From a bacterium (lineage in GTDB: Bacteria; Verrucomicrobiota; Verrucomicrobiia; Chthoniobacterales; Terrimicrobiaceae), in NCBI GenBank assembly GCA_009920585.1, contig RFZT01000052.1, forward strand, positions 1 through 11,159: DNA of 11,159 nt. Reading direction: 5' to 3'. The position numbers and the translations under genes were made by a program. Under the pieces are notes generated by a model. The model did no database searches. It was not told the DNA's origin and saw nothing but the letters and a program-made list of their open reading frames with translations. Below, piece after piece: positions 5,803 to 11,159 of the stretch. How positions within the stretch are numbered: the stretch's first letter is position 1; each line of letters starts with the position of its first letter.

Positions 5803-6720
5803 TTAGAGTGTTTCGCCTTTTTTGGACGGGCGGCCATCGGCTGCCCAAGCGTCGTAGAAACTCCAGCCTCTGTTAATGAGCGAGAGTCCGTCCTTGAAGC
5901 GATCTTCTGAACGGAGGAGGACCACCGTGATGCGGCGTGGGGTGATGAGCACCGTCTCGCCCTCGCGGCGAGATTCCGGTGGGCGGTCGGCAGAGAGGAT
6001 CAAGCAATCGCCAGCCTTGCGGGTGCGGCCGGTTTTGACGCCATCGATGCCATTGCGGCCGACGAGTTCATTTGTGTTCGTGATATCGAAAGGCATATCC
6101 ACACCGCCACGGAGGATGTGAATCTGGCGTGATTTTTGAGCCACATAAAAGGCGAAACCTGATTTGTCGTAGGCATAGCGTGTCAGGCGGGCGAGGTCCT
6201 CGACGGTCGAATAAGGGATTGCGCCGCTGGTCATGCTATCCATGCCACTGGGGTTCAAAAATAAAGTACGCTTCATGGAAAGGGTTCTCGCCAGCGCGTT
6301 CATTTGCGCTACGAAATTGCTCACGGTATCGAGTTGCTCGGGATTCGTGATGCGCGACCCGACGTGGTGAGCGAGCGTGTTTGCGGCGATATTGTCGGAG
6401 GCGAGGAGGGCGCAATAAATGAGATCCCGCAGGCTTAGCGAATCGCCCGGCGCAAGCCCGATCGCACTCGAGGCCCCGTTTTCCGTGGCGGTGGCTGGCA
6501 CTTCCGCCAATGTCGCCAGATCGACTTTCTGCAGTTCCGCCCAGTCGAGAACGACGAGGGATGTGGCGATCTTCGTGAGACTCGCGACCTGCAACTTTTC
6601 GTTTCTTTTGTCCGAGTCCAATATCACCCCAGTCTGGTTATCGATAATAATGTAACTCTCAGCGGCATTCGCGTTCCATCCAGCCAGACCCATCAATAGG
6701 GCCAAAATCATTTTTTTCAT
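5803..6720 (-). CDS. D-alanyl-D-alanine carboxypeptidase, peptidase S11 family
   Basis: A penicillin-binding D,D-carboxypeptidase trims the terminal D-Ala from peptidoglycan stem peptides in the periplasm. Residues 1-19 form a Sec signal (MKKMILALLMGLAG core, NANA cleavage region). The three active-site motifs are intact: S47-x-x-K50 in ASLTK, S108-D-N110 in LLASDN, and K229-T-G231 in GVKTGRT. At 305 residues it stops soon after the catalytic domain. The PBP5-type C-terminal beta domain and amphipathic membrane anchor are absent, so the mature enzyme may be soluble in the periplasm, like the shorter S11 proteins. Substrate (cell-wall D-Ala-D-Ala) is inferred from the family. pfkA follows 7 bases on, and trpS is divergent upstream. 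The ATG at 6720 fits the signal peptide; no Shine-Dalgarno sequence is visible and a TATATA lies directly before the start. Confidence 0.92.
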   Translation of the reverse strand: MKKMILALLMGLAGWNANAAESYIIIDNQTGVILDSDKRNEKLQVASLTKIATSLVVLDWAELQKVDLATLAEVPATATENGASSAIGLAPGDSLSLRDLIYCALLASDNIAANTLAHHVGSRITNPEQLDTVSNFVAQMNALARTLSMKRTLFLNPSGMDSMTSGAIPYSTVEDLARLTRYAYDKSGFAFYVAQKSRQIHILRGGVDMPFDITNTNELVGRNGIDGVKTGRTRKAGDCLILSADRPPESRREGETVLITPRRITVVLLRSEDRFKDGLSLINRGWSFYDAWAADGRPSKKGETL

Positions 6721-6864
6721 TTTATATACGTCTTCGGAAGTCGATGAAAACGGACGATAACGAGGTCGGCTTCAAGATCAAATCATTTTAAAAAATGCGT
6801 TTTGTCGTCCATGAATTCGCAAAAAGATGATTCCACCTCAGCGTGGAAATGCTACTTCTCGCGG

Positions 6865-7827
6865 ATGCGAATTTTATCCGGCATCCAGCCATCCGGCACA
6901 CTTCATCTTGGGAACTATTTTGGAATGATGAAACCCGCGATCGAGTTGCAGGAAAAAGGGGAGGCATACTATTTCATTGCCGATTTCCATGCGCTCACCA
7001 CGGTTCAGAATGGAATTGCCCTGCGGGCGAATGTTCGGGAGCTGGCGATCGACTTTATTGCTTGCGGACTAAACCCAGATAAGGCCGTCTTTTTTCGACA
7101 ATCCGACGTTCCTGCCGTCACCGAGTTGGCTTGGATTCTTAGCACAGTGACTCCGATGGGGTTGCTGGAGCGTTGTCATTCCTTCAAGGATAAAACGGCG
7201 AGGGGACTTGCTGCTACGCACGGGCTTTTCGCGTACCCGGTTTTAATGGCAGCGGATATTTTGATCTACGACAGCGATATTGTGCCGGTCGGGCGTGATC
7301 AAAAACAGCACCTCGAAGTAACCCGCGACATCGCGGTGAAGATCAACGAGACCTATGGATCTGTTTTCAAACTCCCGGAACCCAGCATTCGCGAGGATAC
7401 CGCTGTCGTTCCCGGATTGGATGGAGCCAAGATGAGCAAAAGTTACGGAAATACGATCGAGATATTTGCTCCCGAAAATGCGCTTAAAAAGAAAATCATG
7501 GGCATCAAAACCGATAGCACTCCCGTTGAGTCGCCGAAAATCACCGAAAACTCGTCCATTCTGGGGCTCTACAAGTTGGTTGCGAGCGAGACCGACTATC
7601 AAACGATGGAAGGCGAGTTTCTGCGAGGCGGCACCGGTTACGGGGACTTTAAAAAGAGGCTCTTCGGTGCAGTCTGGGATTATTTTGCGCCATTCCGTAT
7701 TCGTCGGGAGGAAATCCTCAAGGATCCAGTCTTCGTTGATCGCGTGCTGGCCGAGGGTGCGGAAAAAGCGCGAGGTGTCTCGGATGGCGTCATGCGACGA
7801 GTTCGGGAAGCCGTCGGAATCGGCTAG
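6865..7827 (+). CDS. trpS: Tryptophanyl-tRNA synthetase
   Basis: TrpRS charges tRNA-Trp with tryptophan and is a class I synthetase. From the ATG at 6865 the protein is 320 residues, close to the bacterial norm. The HIGH-type motif reads HLGN at 14-17 after SGIQPSGTL, the binding segment GRDQKQHLE is at 143-151, and KMSKS is at 189-193. Two further in-frame starts exist upstream: ATG at 6811 and TTG at 6802, which would add 18 or 21 residues unlike other TrpRS, so MRILSGIQPSG is favoured. None has a Shine-Dalgarno sequence. The gene is divergent from the carboxypeptidase gene, and the shared region 6721-6864 is AT-rich around 6780-6800. A rhomboid gene follows after 58 bases. Confidence 0.95.
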   Translation: MRILSGIQPSGTLHLGNYFGMMKPAIELQEKGEAYYFIADFHALTTVQNGIALRANVRELAIDFIACGLNPDKAVFFRQSDVPAVTELAWILSTVTPMGLLERCHSFKDKTARGLAATHGLFAYPVLMAADILIYDSDIVPVGRDQKQHLEVTRDIAVKINETYGSVFKLPEPSIREDTAVVPGLDGAKMSKSYGNTIEIFAPENALKKKIMGIKTDSTPVESPKITENSSILGLYKLVASETDYQTMEGEFLRGGTGYGDFKKRLFGAVWDYFAPFRIRREEILKDPVFVDRVLAEGAEKARGVSDGVMRRVREAVGIG

Positions 7828-7885
7828 ATCGGGTGCCGCATACCGGCGGATGGACAAAAGCTCCAGCCGTCGCTAGTTTGCGTGG

Positions 7886-8500
7886 GTGATCTATCGAGGG
7901 CAAAAAATTCAACTCACTGCAGTCAAAGTTTTGATTGCAATTAATGTTCTCGTTTTCATTTTGGCGTCCTTTTTTGGGGGTGCAAATGGGGCTCGGGTGG
8001 ATGATTTTCTCGGGTTGAATTGGCGCGGGATGTTAAATGGAATGATATGGCAACTAGTCACATATCAGTTTGTCCATGCAGGAATCCTGCATTTGCTGGT
8101 GAATATGGCCGGGCTTTGGTTCACTGGGCCGGTATTGGAGAGATTGATGGGCGCTCGCCGTTTTGTGGTTTTCTATCTCTTTGCTGGGGTAGCGGGAGGA
8201 TTACTGCAGATGCTCATATCGCCCGGGCCGAGTCTGGTAGGAGCTTCGGGCTCCATTTGCGGATTGGTGACCGCTTTTTCTGCTCTTTTTCCGCGAATGC
8301 CCATTACGGCGCTCATTTTTTTCGTCATCCCAGTTCGGATGGAAGCAAGATGGCTTGGATTCAGCATCGTCATCGCTTCGCTTTTTCTCCTTGTTACCGG
8401 GCTGTTCGGAAATATCGGCAATGCAGCGCACTTGGGTGGGGCGCTTGCCGGCTATGCGTGGGTGCGGTTTTGCACACCGCGATTCCGTGTGATGAGCTGA
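7886..8500 (+). CDS. Rhomboid family intramembrane serine protease
   Basis: Rhomboids cleave transmembrane substrates inside the inner membrane with a Ser-His dyad. The 204-residue protein has about six hydrophobic segments (roughly 13-30, 55-75, 93-111, 117-135, 140-175 split in two, and 178-195). The family motifs are present: H69 and N73 in HLLVNM (matching the GlpG HxxxN motif), catalytic Ser121 in GASGS, and catalytic His182 in NAAHLGGALAGY. The domain is minimal, with no fused cytoplasmic region. The start is the GTG at 7886; no ATG lies near and no Shine-Dalgarno sequence is seen. It follows trpS by 58 bases and may be read from the same transcript. Its stop is 3 bases from the stop of the convergent tolB-like gene. 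The substrate is unknown. Confidence 0.93.
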   Translation: MIYRGQKIQLTAVKVLIAINVLVFILASFFGGANGARVDDFLGLNWRGMLNGMIWQLVTYQFVHAGILHLLVNMAGLWFTGPVLERLMGARRFVVFYLFAGVAGGLLQMLISPGPSLVGASGSICGLVTAFSALFPRMPITALIFFVIPVRMEARWLGFSIVIASLFLLVTGLFGNIGNAAHLGGALAGYAWVRFCTPRFRVMS

Positions 8501-8503
8501 GGC

Positions 8504-9622
8504 TTAGCGCGACCAGCTAGGTTCGGAAACCTTGCCCAGTCCACTTGCTACGGGAGTTTTGCGACCTTTGATCGTATCCATCAGCATGATAGTCGATCCG
8601 TCGCTGTAAATGATGTGGCGGGAGTCCGCTCCCCAGCACGGATCTTGGCCTTGATCGAGGACACGGGTCGCACCAGTGGCGAGATCCACAATGGCGATCG
8701 AAAATCCACCTTGGCGCACGGTGAAAGCGATTTTTTTACCATCCGGCGACCAGCTTGGCTCGGTGCAGTAATTAAAGCCAGTCGATATGCGGCGAGGGGC
8801 TCCTCCTGCAGTGCTGATACGGTAAAGTTGAGGTCCACCTGTATCGTCCGATGAATAGACGATCTCGACGCCATCCGGCGACCAGCTTGGCGAGGATTCC
8901 ACGCCGCGTGATCTCGTGAGGCGTCGCGCGCCGCTGCCGTTCGCGGCAGCGATGTAAAGCTCGGGATTTCCGTCGCGGCTCAATGTGCAAGCGATGCGGC
9001 TGCCATCAGGCGAGAACGAGGCCCCTGAGTTCGTTCCCGGAAATTTCATGATCGGGCTACGAGCTCCGGAATGAAGATCGATGAGATAGATGTCCGCATA
9101 TCCGCTCTGGTAGCCGGTGTAGGCGATTCGAGACGCGTCAGGAGAGATAGCGGGCGCGACGCTGATTGCCTTTTCCTGCGTGATTTGACGCTGGTTGGCG
9201 CCATCGTAGTCCGAGATGTAGATTTCCTTTGCGCCAGTCCGGTTGCTCACAAACGCGAACTTGGAAGCAGCGATGCCGTGTTGACCGGTGAGCGTCTCGA
9301 CGCCCGAGTAGGTTTTTTGAAGAAGGACCCCACCGCGGTTGTCAGTGACAACGCCCTGCAGGGAGCCTCCACCAGAGGATCCTCCGACAGAAAAATTCGC
9401 TCGCTCGGGGATGCCGACGGAGAACAGGCCCGAGAGGTCGAGATCGTTTGCGACGACCTTACTCGCGATCGCAGCATCGGAGCCGCTGAAGGGTTTGATG
9501 GCGATGCTGATGGTGTCGCTTTTTTTGACAGTGATCGTGGCTTCCTGAGCCGTAAGGACGCCTGGCAGGAGGAGGGCACTCAGTAAAAGTGCGGAAAGTC
9601 GAGATAGAGAGATAGAGAGCAT
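8504..9622 (-). CDS. tolB: TolB-like periplasmic beta-propeller protein with short N-terminal domain
   Basis: TolB is the periplasmic part of the Tol-Pal system that helps constrict the outer membrane at division. From the ATG at 9622 this protein has 372 residues. Residues 1-25 are a signal peptide (LLLSALLLP core, VLTA before Q26). A D1-like region follows (IAIKPFSG near 40-47, NDLDLSGLF at 59-67, LTGQHG at 111-116). The propeller runs from about 120 with repeated blade motifs: AISPDASRIAY, ASFSPDGSRIAC, PSWSPDGVEIVY, PSWSPDGKKIAF, and a final PSWSR. E. coli TolB is about 430 residues; the shortfall is in D1, where roughly 45 residues with the R-x-x-AH region seem missing. No tolA, tolQ, tolR or pal is in the window; the gene follows pheA after 35 bases. 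A TTG at 9637 would add five residues. A TolB-related propeller with another job is possible. Confidence 0.8.
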   Translation of the reverse strand: MLSISLSRLSALLLSALLLPGVLTAQEATITVKKSDTISIAIKPFSGSDAAIASKVVANDLDLSGLFSVGIPERANFSVGGSSGGGSLQGVVTDNRGGVLLQKTYSGVETLTGQHGIAASKFAFVSNRTGAKEIYISDYDGANQRQITQEKAISVAPAISPDASRIAYTGYQSGYADIYLIDLHSGARSPIMKFPGTNSGASFSPDGSRIACTLSRDGNPELYIAAANGSGARRLTRSRGVESSPSWSPDGVEIVYSSDDTGGPQLYRISTAGGAPRRISTGFNYCTEPSWSPDGKKIAFTVRQGGFSIAIVDLATGATRVLDQGQDPCWGADSRHIIYSDGSTIMLMDTIKGRKTPVASGLGKVSEPSWSR

Positions 9623-9657
9623 AATTTTTTGTGGCAAAGTGTGGTGGGTTTGACAAG

Positions 9658-10482
9658 TCAGGAACGGAAGCGGCGACCGAGTGGGAAGCTGCCGAGAGGG
9701 GTGAGCGAATGGGCCTGCCCGCTCGCAAGCTCGATAGATCGCGCTACCTCTGGATCGTTTGAGGATCCTTCGACCTCGATATAAAAAACGTAGGTTTGGG
9801 GTTGGCCCGGAACAGGACGGGAAACGATGCGGGTGAGGCTCACTTTTTGACGAGAAAAAGGCCCGAGAAGGCGATGCAGGCTGCCGCAGGTGTTTTTCAA
9901 TGCCGCCACGAAGGCGGTTCGATTTGCGGAAGACTTCAGGGCTGGCTTTTTCGAGATCGTAAAAAAATTGGTGACATTGATCTCGTCAGCGCCGGAGGGA
10001 AACTCCAGTACATCGAGGTGATAAATTTCCGCCGCGCCGGGCGAGGCCAGAGCCGCGCTGTTCGCGTTGGAGGAAGCCAATTCCGAGGCTATGGCTGTGC
10101 TTTGGACGGGAACCAAGGTGGCTTTAGGGTGGCGGGATTTCAACCAGTCGCCATGGTGCTTGATTTGTGTGAAGTGGGAGTAAACCGTCTTCACCTTCGA
10201 GCCCGTGCGACCGAGCAGGGCGATGCGAATATTCAGCGATAATTCCTCATGGATAAAAATCGAGCCGGCATGGCGGATGAAGAGGTCGATCGTATCCGGC
10301 ACCGTGCCGCCGGAGGAGTTCTCGACCGGCACAAGTCCCATTGGCGCGGATCCGGAGAGCACGGCCTCAAAAACGGCATCAATCGTTTGGCAGGGCAAAA
10401 GTTCGGAGTTCTTACCAAAACGCTGCCTAGCAAGAATTCCAGAAAACGTGCCCTCGGGGCCAAGATAGGCGACTTTGCTCAT
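9658..10482 (-). CDS. pheA: Prephenate dehydratase-like protein with ACT domain, altered signature motifs
   Basis: Prephenate dehydratase makes phenylpyruvate for phenylalanine; the C-terminal ACT domain senses phenylalanine. The 274-residue protein has the family layout. The N-terminal lobe has YLGPEGTFS (6-14), the VFEAVLSG segment (38-44) and GLVPVENSSGGTVPDTIDL (49-67). Lobe two has QSTAIAS and the AALASPGAAEIYHL segment. The ACT domain runs from about 188, with GSLH in place of GALV/GALY-type (200-203) and SRP at 221-223. Two usual signatures differ: TRF reads TNF (171-173), and SHPQA reads SHFTQ (102-106). These could mean altered substrate (arogenate), altered kinetics, or loss of function. 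The ATG at 10482 starts directly before SKVAYLGPEG; a TTG at 10521 would add 13 unlikely residues. A weak promoter pair (CGCAAA 10517-10522, GACATA 10494-10499 on the plus strand) precedes it. The tolB-like gene follows. Confidence 0.85.
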   Translation of the reverse strand: MSKVAYLGPEGTFSGILARQRFGKNSELLPCQTIDAVFEAVLSGSAPMGLVPVENSSGGTVPDTIDLFIRHAGSIFIHEELSLNIRIALLGRTGSKVKTVYSHFTQIKHHGDWLKSRHPKATLVPVQSTAIASELASSNANSAALASPGAAEIYHLDVLEFPSGADEINVTNFFTISKKPALKSSANRTAFVAALKNTCGSLHRLLGPFSRQKVSLTRIVSRPVPGQPQTYVFYIEVEGSSNDPEVARSIELASGQAHSLTPLGSFPLGRRFRS

Positions 10483-10593
10483 GTTCGAACAAAGACATAC
10501 CAAACTTTCAGCTTCGCGCAAACCTGCATCTTGCTTTTGCCGAATTTGAAAAAAAGGCTTTTGCGCGCGCTGGGGGTGGCATTAGCTGGCGGC

Positions 10594-11159
10594 ATGAAAT
10601 TGACGCCCTTGCGCATCCGACATCGAATGATCCTCGTTCCGCTGGCGCTACTACTCTCCGGGTGCATCAACCCGCTCGGTCGCGATACTACTGGGCCTGA
10701 GCCGCGACCGCCGCGATCGAAGCCTCAGCCATTCCGAAATTTCGCCTGGGGCATTTCCACGGCGAGTTATCAATACGAAGATCCCGCCGTGAAGCCTGGG
10801 GATGCGGATTATTTTTCGACGGATTGGGACATCCTCATTTCGCAGCATGGGGCGCCGGAAAAGGGGAACGCACTCTACTCGTGGACGCATTTTGATAAGG
10901 ACATCGCCGCTCTCAAAAAAATCGGCGTCACCCATTATCGCTTCAGCATCGAGTGGGCTCGCATCGAGCCTCGCAAGGGCGAGTTCAACGAAGAAGCCAT
11001 CCGTCGCTATGTCGGCATGGCTAGGCGCTTGAAAGAAGCTGGCATCGAGCCCGTTGTTTGCCTCTGGCACTTCACCTTCCCTGCTTGGCTCTATGATAAA
11101 AAGAACCCCAAGGCGTCGAATTGGCTGCATCCTGAGGCCCGCTCGAGATGGTTGGCCTA
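10594..11159 (+). CDS. Family 1 glycoside hydrolase with lipoprotein signal (5' part, truncated by window edge)
   Basis: The first 188 codons are in the window with no stop. Residues 1-24 are a lipoprotein signal: basic start (R7, R9, H10, R11), hydrophobic core MILVPLALLL, and lipobox L-S-G-C24, so the mature protein should be lipid-anchored. A proline- and arginine-rich linker (about 30-46) leads to the GH1 fold: FAWGISTASYQYE (about 50-62), the HYRFSIEWARIEP strand, and PVVCLWHFTFPAWL. GH1 enzymes cleave beta-linked glucosides, galactosides or related sugars by a retaining mechanism; the catalytic glutamates lie beyond the window, so activity and substrate cannot be judged. The ATG at 10594 is preferred because it gives the basic N-region; ATG at 10627 would still keep the lipobox. 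The gene is divergent from pheA. The reading frame has no antisense competitor of merit. Confidence 0.9.
   Translation, partial: MKLTPLRIRHRMILVPLALLLSGCINPLGRDTTGPEPRPPRSKPQPFRNFAWGISTASYQYEDPAVKPGDADYFSTDWDILISQHGAPEKGNALYSWTHFDKDIAALKKIGVTHYRFSIEWARIEPRKGEFNEEAIRRYVGMARRLKEAGIEPVVCLWHFTFPAWLYDKKNPKASNWLHPEARSRWLA

Noticed and set aside
7243..7857. 204-residue open frame on the minus strand
   Set aside because: It is antisense to trpS, where motifs and length are decisive for the plus strand.
9071..9586. 171-residue open frame on the plus strand
   Set aside because: It is antisense to the tolB-like gene and gives no motif; it is a by-product of codon bias in the blade repeats.
10651..11130. 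159-residue open frame on the minus strand
   Set aside because: It lies wholly antisense to the GH1 gene, whose frame has clear family motifs; the composition is arginine-rich without any recognisable domain.

Overview
The window reads as a gene-dense, mostly housekeeping chromosomal stretch from a Gram-negative bacterium. The envelope genes point that way: a TolB-like periplasmic propeller, a D,D-carboxypeptidase with a Sec signal, and a lipoprotein glycosidase. The gene set, the use of menaquinone-type methyltransferase MenG/UbiE, the frequent GTG/TTG starts and the near absence of Shine-Dalgarno sequences would suit the PVC group, perhaps Verrucomicrobiota. That placement is an inference of low to moderate confidence. 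I see no insertion sequence, integrase, CRISPR array or phage gene.

Layout. Positions 1-123 hold the purH promoter region, with a perfect inverted repeat. purH (124-1647) is followed at once by a stand-alone CoaB-type ligase (about 1655-2308), so IMP synthesis and coenzyme A synthesis appear co-transcribed. A convergent small XRE-type regulator (2326-2688, minus) ends in a hairpin that contains its own stop codon. Divergent from it is a class I mannose-6-phosphate isomerase (about 2878-3822), and the region between them holds operator-like inverted repeats. A tRNA-Leu(CAG) gene (3906-3987) lies just upstream of menG/ubiE (about 4011-4712).

On the minus strand a D,D-carboxypeptidase (6720-5803) leads into 6-phosphofructokinase (5795-4728), 7 bases apart. 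trpS (about 6865-7827) and a rhomboid protease (7886-8500) follow on the plus strand. They converge on a minus-strand pair, a divergent prephenate dehydratase (10482-9658) and a shortened TolB-like protein (9622-8504). At the right edge, divergent from pheA, starts a GH1 glycoside hydrolase with a lipoprotein signal. It runs out of the window at 11159.

How they work together: most genes are central metabolism (purine, CoA, mannose/fructose-6-P interconversion, glycolysis, quinone, phenylalanine) or translation (tRNA-Leu, TrpRS), with cell-envelope genes interspersed. I find no convincing novel multi-gene system. The most unusual points are the altered catalytic and signature motifs of the prephenate dehydratase, the short N-terminal domain of TolB, the lipoprotein GH1, the operator-like repeats around the XRE regulator, and the lack of Shine-Dalgarno sequences in front of all twelve coding genes.
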